A DNA stretch of 16,922 nucleotides from Sphingopyxis sp. Lineage in GTDB: Bacteria > Pseudomonadota > Alphaproteobacteria > Sphingomonadales > Sphingomonadaceae. The notes under the pieces were generated by a model that was given only the letters and a program-made list of their open reading frames with translations, searched no databases and had not been told where the DNA came from. The stretch lies in assembly GCA_012035435.1 (NCBI GenBank), contig JAAUPH010000016.1, positions 1-16,922 on the forward strand, given 5' to 3'. Below are positions 1 to 6,955 of this stretch, piece by piece. The translations under genes were made by a program, and so were the position numbers. Numbering within the stretch: position 1 is the stretch's first letter; each line of letters opens with the position of its first letter.

Positions 1-22
1 CCCTCCCCTTGAAGGGGAGGGG
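1..22. terminator. GC-rich hairpin after the SDR gene
   Basis: CCCTCCCC (1-8) pairs with GGGGAGGG (14-21) around a five-base loop. It lies 11 bases beyond the stop codon of the minus-strand SDR gene, where it could act as a transcription terminator or mRNA 3' stabiliser. No clear T-run follows it on the minus strand within the window, because the window begins here, so intrinsic termination is not shown. The same hairpin type recurs at 837-856 and 940-959, so it is probably part of a dispersed repeat family. Confidence 0.5.
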
Positions 23-32
23 CTTGTTTGCC

Positions 33-818
33 TTAGCGCGGCGCCATCCGGATCGCACCGTCCAGCCGCACATCCTCACCATTGAAATAGCCGTTCTCGA
101 TCATGGTGAGCGCGAGATGCGCATATTCGTCCGGATTGCCAAGCCGCTTGGGGAAGGGCACCGACGCCGCGAGCGCATCCTTCACATTCTGCGGCGCGCC
201 CAGCATCAGCGGGGTTTCGAAAATGCCGGGCAATATGGTGTTGCAGCGGATGCCCTCGCTCATCAGGTCGCGCGCGATGGGCAGGGTCATTCCGATCACG
301 CCCGCCTTTGACGCGGAATAAGCGACCTGGCCCATCTGGCCGTCTTCGCCCGCCACGCTGGCGGTGTTGACGATCGCGCCGCGCTCGCCGTCTTCATTCT
401 GCGGGTCAAGCGTCATCATGCCCGCGGCCGATTTGGCGATGCAGCGGAAGGTGCCGACCAGATTGATCTGGATCAGCCAGTTGAACGCGTCGAGCGGATA
501 ATGTTTGATTGTGCCGTCGGTCTTGGAACGGCTCGCGGTCTTCATCGCACTGCCCGTGCCCGCGCAGTTGACGAGGATGCGTTCCTGCCCGTGCGCGGCG
601 CGCGCCTTTTCAAAGCCCGCATCGACGCTTTCGTCGCTGGTGACGTTCACTTCACAAAATACGCCGCCGATTTCGGCTGCAACAGCTTCGCCCTTTTGGG
701 TTTGCAGATCGAAAATGGCGACCTTGACGCCCTTGGCCGCCAGCGCGCGGGCGGTGGCGGCACCGAGGCCGGATGCACCGCCGGTGATGACGGCGGCTAC
801 GGTGGAATCGAGTTTCAT
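33..818 (-). CDS. SDR-family 3-hydroxyacyl-CoA dehydrogenase (HSD10-like)
   Basis: This 261-residue short-chain dehydrogenase/reductase probably oxidises a 3-hydroxyacyl-CoA with NAD+ in the cytoplasm. The Rossmann motif TGGASGLG is at residues 12-19. Asp37, at the end of the second strand (IFDLQ), favours NAD over NADP. An NCAG motif is at 84-87, and the catalytic set Ser154, Tyr167, Lys171 (YSASK) is intact. The pattern of an acidic residue after strand 2 and an insertion near residues 90-110 resembles type II 3-hydroxyacyl-CoA dehydrogenases (HSD17B10). The start is well supported: AGGAGA lies six bases before the ATG. It is the last gene of a minus-strand cluster after an acyl-CoA dehydrogenase and a thiolase, which supports a beta-oxidation role. 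The family is broad, so the exact substrate is uncertain. Confidence 0.88.
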   Translation of the reverse strand: MKLDSTVAAVITGGASGLGAATARALAAKGVKVAIFDLQTQKGEAVAAEIGGVFCEVNVTSDESVDAGFEKARAAHGQERILVNCAGTGSAMKTASRSKTDGTIKHYPLDAFNWLIQINLVGTFRCIAKSAAGMMTLDPQNEDGERGAIVNTASVAGEDGQMGQVAYSASKAGVIGMTLPIARDLMSEGIRCNTILPGIFETPLMLGAPQNVKDALAASVPFPKRLGNPDEYAHLALTMIENGYFNGEDVRLDGAIRMAPR

Positions 819-835
819 GTGGGTTCTCCTATAAG

Positions 836-960
836 CCCCTCGCCTTCAGGGGAGGGGTTGGGGTGGTCTGTCGACATGGAGCAGGGCCGCGTATCCCCAC
901 CCCGCTGCGACTAGGCGGCAAGCCGCCAAGTCTAACTGTCCCTCCCCTGACGGGGAGGGG
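836..960. repeat. Composite hairpin repeat between SDR and thiolase genes
   Basis: The 151-base gap between the thiolase stop and the SDR start is largely filled by three hairpins. The first pairs 837-844 with 849-856, with one mismatch. The second pairs GACT at 909-912 and GGCGGC at 914-919 with GCCGCC at 922-927 and AGTC at 929-932. The third pairs CCCTCCCC at 940-947 with GGGGAGGG at 952-959. The part from 895 to 960 has a diverged copy in opposite orientation at 11824-11889, so this is a dispersed repeat and not a gene-specific structure. In the mRNA it would fold between the two cistrons and could modulate stability or readthrough. Confidence 0.75.
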
Positions 961-969
961 ATATATTGG

Positions 970-2142
970 TCAAAGCCGCTCAACAATCGTCACATTGGCG
1001 ACGCCGCCGCCTTCGCACATTGTCTGCAGTCCATATTTGCCGCCCTTGGCCTTCAGCACGCCGAGCAACGTCGCCATCAGCTTGGTGCCCGAAGCCCCCA
1101 GCGGATGGCCGAGCGCAATCGCGCCGCCATGCTGGTTGAGCCGCAGCGGGTCGGCGCCAATATGCTTCAGCCACGCCAGCGGCACGGGCGCAAAGGCTTC
1201 GTTCACCTCATAGGCATCAATATCGCCGATCTTCATGCCTGCGCGCTGCAAGGCGCGGTCCGTCGCGAACAGCGGTTCTTCGAGCATGATCACCGGGTCG
1301 CCCGCGGTCACGGTCAGATTGTGGATGCGCGCCAGCGGCGTGAGGCCGTGATCCTTGAGCGCCTGTTCCGACACGATCAGCACCGCCGAAGCGCCATCGC
1401 AAATTTGCGACGAGGAAGCCGCGGTAATCGTGCCGCCTTCCTGCAGCAGTTTGACCCCGGCGATCCCTTCGAGCGTCGCGTCAAAGCGAATGCCCTCGTC
1501 AATCTCGTGCAGAATCTTGCCGTCGGGCGTGTCCACCTCAAGGCTCAGGATTTCGCCCGCAAACACCCCCGCCTCGGTTGCGGCCTTGGCCTTCTGATGG
1601 CTGTCGAAGCTGAACCGGTCGAGGTCATCCTTGGTGAAGCCATGCTTCTTGACGATCATCTCAGTGCCCATGAACTGCGACCACATGATGCCGGGATAGC
1701 GTTCCTCCAGCCCGGGCGACTTATAGCCGCCCAGGCCTTCCTTCATATGGAACATCACGGTCGATCCCATCGGCACGCGGGTCATCGATTCGACGCCCGC
1801 CGCGATCACCATGTCCTGCGTCCCCGACATCACCGCCTGCGCCGCGAACTGCATCGCCTGCTGCGAGGAACCGCACTGGCGGTCGATGGTCACAGCAGGC
1901 ACGCTTTCGCCCAGATGCTTGGTCGCGAGCACGGCGTTGCGGCCGACTTGCAGCGCCTGCTGCCCGCCCTGACCGACACAGCCCATGATGACATCATCGA
2001 CGCGCTTGCCGTCAATGCCGGTGCGTTCAACGATGGCGTCGAGCGTCGCGGCGGCCATGTCAACGGGATGCCATCCGGTAAGCTTGCCGCCGCGCTTGCC
2101 CCCGGCGGTGCGGACGGCATCAACGATATAGGCTGTGGGCAT
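970..2142 (-). CDS. Acetyl-CoA acyltransferase (thiolase)
   Basis: This 390-residue thiolase would catalyse CoA-dependent cleavage of a 3-ketoacyl-CoA, the last step of beta-oxidation. The acyl-accepting cysteine is Cys90 in DRQCGSS. The family blocks NEAFA, the His-containing GGAIALGHPLGASG and the C-terminal CEGGG with the second catalytic Cys are all present. Length is normal for the family. I start it at the ATG whose 3' base is 2142, reading MPTAYIVDAVRT, because GAAGGA lies eight bases upstream and thiolases typically begin this way. The open frame extends 21 codons further to 2205, but those codons are read from a palindromic repeat and are unlikely to be translated. It lies between an acyl-CoA dehydrogenase and an SDR dehydrogenase on the same strand, consistent with one operon. 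Thiolase direction (degradative or biosynthetic) is inferred only from context. Confidence 0.93.
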   Translation of the reverse strand: MPTAYIVDAVRTAGGKRGGKLTGWHPVDMAAATLDAIVERTGIDGKRVDDVIMGCVGQGGQQALQVGRNAVLATKHLGESVPAVTIDRQCGSSQQAMQFAAQAVMSGTQDMVIAAGVESMTRVPMGSTVMFHMKEGLGGYKSPGLEERYPGIMWSQFMGTEMIVKKHGFTKDDLDRFSFDSHQKAKAATEAGVFAGEILSLEVDTPDGKILHEIDEGIRFDATLEGIAGVKLLQEGGTITAASSSQICDGASAVLIVSEQALKDHGLTPLARIHNLTVTAGDPVIMLEEPLFATDRALQRAGMKIGDIDAYEVNEAFAPVPLAWLKHIGADPLRLNQHGGAIALGHPLGASGTKLMATLLGVLKAKGGKYGLQTMCEGGGVANVTIVERL

Positions 2143-2156
2143 GGGGGTGGTCCTTC

Positions 2157-2234
2157 GCAATAAATAGGGACAGTCCCTATTTTTTCTGTTCATGTACCTG
2201 AACAATAAAAATAGGGACTGTCCCTATTTATTGC
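2157..2234. repeat. 78-bp near-perfect nested palindrome
   Basis: Bases 2157-2184 are the exact reverse complement of 2207-2234 (28 bp). The loop continues the same symmetry with TGTTCA (2187-2192) against TGAACA (2199-2204) and a central GTAC, leaving only three mismatched pairs in the whole element. Each arm is itself a palindrome: AAATAGGGAC (2162-2171) and GTCCCTATTT (2173-2182) around one base. The element is AT-rich compared with its surroundings. It sits between the acyl-CoA dehydrogenase stop and the thiolase ribosome-binding site. From memory, similar GGGACAGTCCC palindromes occur near REP-associated tyrosine transposases, so a small non-autonomous mobile element is the leading guess. 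Confidence 0.85.
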
Positions 2235-2244
2235 CCTTCGGCGG

Positions 2245-3399
2245 TTAGAGTCCCCGCCCAATCAGTTCCTTCATAATCTCGTTCGTGCCGCCAAAGATGC
2301 GGGTTACGCGCGCGCCGCGCCACATGCGGGCGATGGGATATTCGTTCATATAGCCTGCGCCGCCGTGCAGTTGCAGGCATTTGTCCATGACTTCCCATTG
2401 CAGGTCGGTGTGCCACAGCTTGGCCGCTGCGCCTTCCTCGGCGGTCAACTCTTTCTTCAAATGCCGGGCCAGCGCCCAGTCGAGATGCGCCCAGCCCACC
2501 TGTAGCTTGGCCTTCAAATCCGCGAGCACGAAGCGCGTGTTCTGGAAATCGAGCACCGGCTTACCAAACGCCTTGCGATCACGCGTAAATTCCACCGTAT
2601 CGTCAAACGCGCGCTGCGCCGAGGCCTGCGCCGATACCGCGATCGACAAGCGCTCCTGCGGCAATTCGCTCATCAGATAGATGAAGCCCTTGCCCTCTTC
2701 GCCCAGACAATTGGTGATCGGCACGCGGACATCGTTGAAGAACAGTTCCGATGTATCGGCCTCATCCTGCCCGATCTTGTCGAGGTTGCGGCCGCGCTGA
2801 AATCCTTCGCGGTCAGCCTCCACCAACACAATCGACACGCCCTTCCACGCGGGCTGCACCTCGGTGTCGGTTTTGACGCACACCAGCACCAGATCGGCGG
2901 TCTGACCGTTGGTGATATAGGTTTTCGACCCGTTGATGACGTAGTGGTTGCCGTCCTTCTTGGCGGTGGTGCGAATGCCCTGCAGGTCGCTGCCCGTGCC
3001 CGGTTCGGTCATGGCAATGGCGGTGACAACCTCGCCCGACACCAGCTTGGGCAGCCACTGCCGCTTTTGCTCTTCGCTTCCATAGGTGACGAGATAATTG
3101 ACGACGATGTCCGACTGCAGAGAGAACCCCGTCGCGGCGCGGCCATAATATGCCGCTTCTTCATCGACGATGGCGTTATAACCGAAATCGAGGCCAAGCC
3201 CGCCATAGGCCTCCGGCACGGTCGGGCACAGCAGGCCCAAATCGCCCGCTTTGGGCCAAATCGCCTTGTCGACGATGCCGTCCTCCGCCCATTTGTTGGC
3301 GTTGGGCGCAATCTCGGTTTCCATGAACTGGCGCACCGTGCGGCGAAACGCCTCATGATCATCGGTATAGGCCGTGCGGGCCAGATTATCGAGCGACAT
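2245..3399 (-). CDS. Acyl-CoA dehydrogenase, long-chain (LCAD) type
   Basis: This 384-residue FAD enzyme would introduce the 2,3-double bond into an acyl-CoA and pass electrons to ETF. The helical N-domain covers about 1-115, and the beta-domain signature AMTEPGTGSD is at 129-138. The C-terminal part has LHGGAGYMNEYPIARMWRGA and GGTNEIMKELIGR. In medium- and short-chain enzymes the catalytic Glu is in the E-G-T position near the C-terminus; here that position is Gly370. Glu249 in ELPQERLSIA occupies the place of the catalytic Glu of mammalian LCAD, and both signatures match LCAD. The ATG at 3399 is preferred because GGGAGAGG lies about seven bases upstream; a TTG two codons earlier (3405) is also in frame. 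It is the first gene of the probable operon with the thiolase and SDR genes. Confidence 0.92.
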   Translation of the reverse strand: MSLDNLARTAYTDDHEAFRRTVRQFMETEIAPNANKWAEDGIVDKAIWPKAGDLGLLCPTVPEAYGGLGLDFGYNAIVDEEAAYYGRAATGFSLQSDIVVNYLVTYGSEEQKRQWLPKLVSGEVVTAIAMTEPGTGSDLQGIRTTAKKDGNHYVINGSKTYITNGQTADLVLVCVKTDTEVQPAWKGVSIVLVEADREGFQRGRNLDKIGQDEADTSELFFNDVRVPITNCLGEEGKGFIYLMSELPQERLSIAVSAQASAQRAFDDTVEFTRDRKAFGKPVLDFQNTRFVLADLKAKLQVGWAHLDWALARHLKKELTAEEGAAAKLWHTDLQWEVMDKCLQLHGGAGYMNEYPIARMWRGARVTRIFGGTNEIMKELIGRGL

Positions 3400-3452
3400 G
3401 GTCAACCTCTCCCAAGGATTTTGTGCAGCTGCGTGATGTCAAGCTTGTGACC

Positions 3453-3473
3453 TTACGTTTACGTGCACGTCAA
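3453..3473 (-). promoter_or_regulatory. Possible MerR/LiuR-like operator and -35 region
   Basis: Upstream of the acyl-CoA dehydrogenase the core ACGT occurs three times with a six-base period (3455-3458, 3461-3464, 3467-3470). The inner ACGTGCACGT is a perfect palindrome. On the minus strand the block begins with TTGACG, a good -35 hexamer, followed by TGCACGTAAACGTAAGG. This resembles, from memory, sites of the MerR-family regulator LiuR that controls acyl-CoA degradation genes. A clear -10 box at suitable spacing is not evident; a second TTGACA is at 3437-3442. The regulator gene is not in the window. Confidence 0.4.
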
Positions 3474-3551
3474 GTGAAAACGCACAGAATTGGCATCGGG
3501 TTGCCGCATGACCCGTGCTCCACTCAGCTGTCCATGTCAGGAAACAGAGTA

Positions 3552-3857
3552 TCAGCCGCAGCTAAACCCGCTATACCGGCCCGCTGCATCGATATTGGCG
3601 TTCAGCCGGTCTGCGCGATAGTCCATCGTCACCGCCATGCCGGGGGTGAGCCAGCGGATCGCTTTGGCTCCGCTGGCCTTGGCGATTGTCTCGCGCAGGG
3701 CGGGGCTGTCCGAACTGCCGACATGGTCCGTCAGCTTTGTTGCTCCGCAAGCGTCCGCTACATCGGGGATCGCCGCGCTGCCGCCGGGTTCGGTGGCAGC
3801 CGGCTCACAGGCTGCGAGTAAAGGCGCGGCTGTGAATATGGCCAGAATCCTGCGCAT
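3552..3857 (-). CDS. I78-family peptidase inhibitor-like lipoprotein
   Basis: This 101-residue protein has a signal peptide with the lipobox LLAAC, giving a lipidated Cys17 and probable anchoring in the periplasm-facing envelope. The rest matches the I78 inhibitor pattern: DACGATKLTDHVG near 36-48, then a basic segment with LTPGMAVTMDYRADRLN, then NIDAAGRYSGFSCG at the end, with two cysteines (Cys38 and Cys100) that may pair. I78 proteins are small inhibitors of serine proteases, described for elastase-type enzymes. The start is supported by TAGGAG six bases before the ATG. The gene begins only eight bases after the rnd stop codon, so it is probably cotranscribed with rnd, though no functional link is obvious. 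The target protease is unknown. Confidence 0.85.
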   Translation of the reverse strand: MRRILAIFTAAPLLAACEPAATEPGGSAAIPDVADACGATKLTDHVGSSDSPALRETIAKASGAKAIRWLTPGMAVTMDYRADRLNANIDAAGRYSGFSCG

Positions 3858-3865
3858 GGTCGCTC

Positions 3866-5038
3866 CTACTCCGCTTCAGCGCGCGTCATCACCAATTTGC
3901 CGCCGCGCACCGCAAAACCCATGCGGCCCTCGACAAGTTCCAACGCGTCCTTGCCAAACACCTCATAGCGCCACCCGGTCAACAGCGGCAGTCCGTCGCG
4001 CACTCCGGCTGCAAGCAATTCCAGATCGTCGCTGCGCGCCACCAGCCGCGATGCCATGTTGAGCTCACGCGTGCGGATTTTGAGGAGCAGTTTCAGAAGG
4101 TCGCCCACCAGCACGCCGTCCTTGCCCAGCCCCGGGCCGCGCGGGGTGGCCGCGGGCAGGGCATCGCGGCTCAATGGCTTGGCATCCGCCAGCGCCGTCA
4201 GCATCCGTCCGCCAATATCATTGGTCTTCCACGTTGCCGACAGCCCGCGCACCTTGCCCAGATCGTCCTGATTGCGGGGTGGATGCGCGGCGATGTCGGC
4301 CAGCGTCTCATCCTTGACGATGCGCCCGCGCGGCAGATTCTTGCCCCGCGCCTCGCGCTCGCGCCAAGCCGCAAGAGCTTGCAGCCGCCCCAGCACTTCG
4401 GGCTTTTTCGACGGCTGCTTGATCCGCTGCCATGCCTTGTCGGGATCGACGCTGTAATTGGCCGGATCCGCGAGCTTTTCCATCTCCTCGTCGAGCCAAT
4501 GCCCGCGCCCGGTTTTCACCAGTTTTTGCAGCATCTTGGGGAATATCTGCGCCAAATGGGTAACATCGGCGATGGCATAATCGATCTGCCGCTTGTCGAG
4601 CGGGCGGCGGCTCCAGTCGGTGAAGCGCGCGCCTTTGTCGAGATGGACGCCGACCCACGCCTCGACCAGATTGGAGTAACCGACCTGTTCGGCCTGGCCC
4701 AGCGCCATCGCGCCAATCTGGGTATCGAATATCGGGTGCGGCGTCTTGCCGGTGATATTGAAGATGATTTCGACATCCTGCCCCCCGGCATGGAAGACCT
4801 TCAGCATATCCTCATTGCCGGTGATAAGGTCCATCAGCGGACCCAAGTCAATGCCATCGGCGAGCGGATCAATCGCTGCGGCATGATCGCTGTCGGCAAC
4901 CTGGATCAGGCACAGTTCGGGCCAGAACGTATTTTCACGCATGAATTCGGTGTCGACCGCGATAAATTCAGCGTCGGCAATCAATGCGCAAAAGTCGATC
5001 AGGGACTCGGTGGTGGTAATCAGCGGATGTATCTGCAT
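3866..5038 (-). CDS. rnd: Ribonuclease D
   Basis: This 390-residue 3'-5' exoribonuclease takes part in tRNA and stable-RNA 3' maturation. The DEDDy nuclease residues are visible: Asp29 and Glu31 in AVDTEF, Asp88 in HAGGQDVE, and Tyr154 and Asp158 in DYAIADVTHL. An HRDC domain follows at roughly 205-285 (LQALAAWREREARGKNLPRG), with a further C-terminal region of about 100 residues, as in full-length RNase D. I start at the ATG at 5038 (MQIHPLITTT) and not at the in-frame upstream start at 5191, whose 51 extra residues look non-coding and overlap the divergent aspS start. No Shine-Dalgarno is visible; TATAGC ends six bases before the ATG, suggesting a leaderless transcript. The lipoprotein gene follows directly. 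Confidence 0.94.
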   Translation of the reverse strand: MQIHPLITTTESLIDFCALIADAEFIAVDTEFMRENTFWPELCLIQVADSDHAAAIDPLADGIDLGPLMDLITGNEDMLKVFHAGGQDVEIIFNITGKTPHPIFDTQIGAMALGQAEQVGYSNLVEAWVGVHLDKGARFTDWSRRPLDKRQIDYAIADVTHLAQIFPKMLQKLVKTGRGHWLDEEMEKLADPANYSVDPDKAWQRIKQPSKKPEVLGRLQALAAWREREARGKNLPRGRIVKDETLADIAAHPPRNQDDLGKVRGLSATWKTNDIGGRMLTALADAKPLSRDALPAATPRGPGLGKDGVLVGDLLKLLLKIRTRELNMASRLVARSDDLELLAAGVRDGLPLLTGWRYEVFGKDALELVEGRMGFAVRGGKLVMTRAEAE

Positions 5039-5044
5039 GCACTG

Positions 5045-5053
5045 GCTATAATG
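5045..5053 (-). promoter_or_regulatory. Probable -10 region of rnd
   Basis: On the minus strand CATTATAGC covers 5053 to 5045, followed by six bases and the rnd ATG. No ribosome-binding site intervenes, so transcription would start at or next to the start codon. I see no convincing -35 hexamer at 16-18 bases upstream. The plus strand reads TATAAT at 5047-5052, but it has no matching -35 element. Confidence 0.35.
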
Positions 5054-5096
5054 ATTGTTGACGCGGGGGCGAGGGGGAAAATGCGGGTGTCCGCTC

Positions 5097-5127
5097 TTGA
5101 CAAAAGGCGCCTTGCAGGCGCTTAGCG
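5097..5127 (+). promoter_or_regulatory. Probable aspS promoter
   Basis: A consensus -35 TTGACA is at 5097-5102. At 18 bases spacing CTTAGC (5121-5126) can serve as -10, placing the transcription start at or next to the aspS ATG at 5134. No Shine-Dalgarno is visible, so a leaderless mRNA is likely. GGCGC (5117-5121) and GCGCC (5125-5129) also form a small inverted repeat over the -10. Confidence 0.45.
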
Positions 5128-5133
5128 CCGCGC

Positions 5134-6915
5134 ATGCATAGCTATCGTACACATCATTGCGGCGCGCTGCGTGCGCACGACGTCGGCGCATCCGTACGGC
5201 TATCCGGCTGGGTCCACCGCAAGCGCGACCATGGCGGGTTGCTGTTCGTTGACCTGCGCGATCATTATGGGCTCACCCAGTTGGTCGTCAACAGCGGCTC
5301 GGCGGCGTTTGACGCGCTCGACGGCGTGCGCGTCGAAAGCGTCGTGACGGTCGATGGCGAGGTGATCGCGCGCTCGGACACGACGGTTAATGCGGCGCTG
5401 CCTACGGGCGCAATCGAGGTGCGCGCGAGCGCGGTGACGGTGCAGTCCGCTGCCGCCGAACTGCCGCTGCCAGTGGCGGGGGAGCAGGACTATCCCGAGG
5501 AAATCCGCCTGCGCTACCGCTTCCTCGACCTGCGCCGCGAAACGCTGCACGCGAATATCGTGAAGCGCACGCAAATCATCCGCGAAACCCGGCGCCGTAT
5601 GGAGGATATCGGCTTTACCGAATATTCGACCCCGATCCTGACCGCATCTTCGCCAGAAGGCGCGCGCGACTTTCTCGTCCCCAGCCGCATCCATCAGGGC
5701 AAATTCTTTGCCCTGCCCCAGGCGCCGCAGCAGTATAAGCAATTGCTGATGGTCGCCGGGTTCGACCGTTATTTTCAGATCGCCCCCTGTTTCCGCGACG
5801 AAGACCCGCGCGCCGACCGGCTGCCCGGTGAATTTTACCAGCTCGACCTTGAAATGAGCTTCGTCACACAGGAAGAGGTGTGGGAAACGATGGAGCCGGT
5901 CATGGCGGGAGTGTTCGAGGCCTTTGCCGAGGGGCGCAAAGTGACCCCTGCGGGCGAATTCCCGCGGATTCCCTACTCACAGGCGATGCTCGATTATGGC
6001 ACCGATAAGCCGGACCTGCGCAACCCGCTGATCATTCAGGACGTGAGCGATCATTTCCGCACGTCGGGCTTCGGCCTGTTCGAACGCATCGTTGGCGATG
6101 GCGGTGTTGTGCGCGCGATCCCGGCACCGGGGACGGCGGAAAAGAGCCGCAAATTCTTTGACGAAATGAACGACTGGGCGCGCAGCGAGGGGCATGCCGG
6201 CCTTGGCTATGTCACGCGCAAGGGCGGCGAGTTCGGCGGGCCAATTGCCAAAAACCATGGCGAAGAGGGGATGCAGGCGCTCTACGCCGCGCTCGGCCTC
6301 GGCCCTGATGACGGCTGCTTCTTCGCCGCTGGCAAGGCAGATCTGGCCGCCAAGCTTGCGGGCGCTGCGCGCACCCGCGTTGGTGAACAGCTCGATCTTG
6401 TCGAAAAAGACGCCTTCCGCTTTTGCTGGATCATCGATTTCCCCTTCTATGAATGGGACGAGGATGAAAAGAAGGTCGATTTCGCGCATAATCCGTTCAG
6501 CATGCCGCAGGGTGGGCTGGAGGCGCTGCAAACCCAGGATCCGCTGACGATCAAGGCCTATCAGTACGACATGGTCTGCAACGGCTATGAACTCGCCTCA
6601 GGATCAATCCGCAACCAGCACCCCGACCTGATGGTAAAAGCGTTCGAACTGACCGGCCTGACGCAGGCCGATGTCGAAGATCGCTTCGGCGGCATGTACC
6701 GCGCCTTCCAATATGGCGCGCCGCCGCATGGCGGCATGGCGGCAGGGGTCGACCGCATGGTGATGCTGCTATGCGGCGTCCAGAATCTGCGTGAAATCAC
6801 GCTCTTCCCGATGAACCAGCGCGCCGAGGACTTGCTGATGGGTGCGCCGTCCCCTGCGATGGCGAAGCAGCTGAAGGAGCTGGGGATTAGCGTGGCGGAT
6901 CAGGCCAAGCTCTAA
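5134..6915 (+). CDS. aspS: Aspartyl-tRNA synthetase, probably non-discriminating
   Basis: This 593-residue class II synthetase charges tRNA with aspartate in the cytoplasm. The N-terminal OB-fold anticodon-binding domain (about 1-110) starts [14 protein letters not shown]. Motif 2 is [21 protein letters not shown]. The bacterial GAD insertion follows (about 280-420), and motif 3 is [14 protein letters not shown] near 540-553. Length is typical for bacterial AspRS. His33 in RDHGG matches the histidine that, from published work on the Pseudomonas enzyme, relaxes tRNA selection; discriminating enzymes such as that of E. coli have Leu there. That suggests it also makes Asp-tRNA(Asn), which GatCAB would amidate. 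The gene is divergent from rnd with 95 bases between the starts, and its promoter seems leaderless. Confidence 0.97.
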   Translation: MHSYRTHHCGALRAHDVGASVRLSGWVHRKRDHGGLLFVDLRDHYGLTQLVVNSGSAAFDALDGVRVESVVTVDGEVIARSDTTVNAALPTGAIEVRASAVTVQSAAAELPLPVAGEQDYPEEIRLRYRFLDLRRETLHANIVKRTQIIRETRRRMEDIGFTEYSTPILTASSPEGARDFLVPSRIHQGKFFALPQAPQQYKQLLMVAGFDRYFQIAPCFRDEDPRADRLPGEFYQLDLEMSFVTQEEVWETMEPVMAGVFEAFAEGRKVTPAGEFPRIPYSQAMLDYGTDKPDLRNPLIIQDVSDHFRTSGFGLFERIVGDGGVVRAIPAPGTAEKSRKFFDEMNDWARSEGHAGLGYVTRKGGEFGGPIAKNHGEEGMQALYAALGLGPDDGCFFAAGKADLAAKLAGAARTRVGEQLDLVEKDAFRFCWIIDFPFYEWDEDEKKVDFAHNPFSMPQGGLEALQTQDPLTIKAYQYDMVCNGYELASGSIRNQHPDLMVKAFELTGLTQADVEDRFGGMYRAFQYGAPPHGGMAAGVDRMVMLLCGVQNLREITLFPMNQRAEDLLMGAPSPAMAKQLKELGISVADQAKL

Positions 6916-6917
6916 GC

Positions 6918-6946
6918 TTGCCTGCTATGTGAAACTGTGCTACACA
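6918..6946 (+). promoter_or_regulatory. Probable promoter of the toxin-antitoxin pair
   Basis: TTGCCT at 6918-6923 and TACACA at 6941-6946 are 17 bases apart. Transcription from them would begin at about the antitoxin ATG (6954), giving a leaderless transcript; no Shine-Dalgarno is present. The -10 falls inside the palindromic operator, as expected for autorepression. Confidence 0.4.
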
Positions 6947-6955
6947 GTATCACAT
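6927..6955. promoter_or_regulatory. Palindromic operator over the antitoxin start
   Basis: This is a 29-base dyad with arms ATGTGA (6927-6932) and TCACAT (6950-6955), and inner arms ACTGTG (6934-6939) and CACAGT (6943-6948) around CTA. Apart from the centre, only one symmetric pair (6933/6949) does not match. It overlaps the probable -10 and the A and T of the antitoxin start codon. Binding of the ribbon-helix-helix antitoxin, alone or with toxin, would block transcription, the usual type II autoregulation. The dyad spacing is wrong for CRP. Confidence 0.65.

Noticed and set aside
1105..2163. Long open frame on the plus strand opposite the thiolase gene
   Set aside because: The product is rich in His and Arg with no recognisable motif, and the minus strand holds a complete thiolase. 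It is a GC-rich antisense shadow.
5047..5052. Perfect TATAAT on the plus strand as an aspS promoter
   Set aside because: There is no fitting -35 upstream, while TTGACA at 5097-5102 gives a better-placed promoter. The bases more likely serve as the rnd -10 on the other strand.
4283..5125. Plus-strand open frame of 280 codons opposite rnd
   Set aside because: No domain pattern, and it overlaps a complete RNase D with all DEDDy residues.
6927..6955. CRP-like site because of TGTGA and TCACA
   Set aside because: CRP sites have six bases between the half-sites; here there are 17, and the inner dyad fits an antitoxin operator better.
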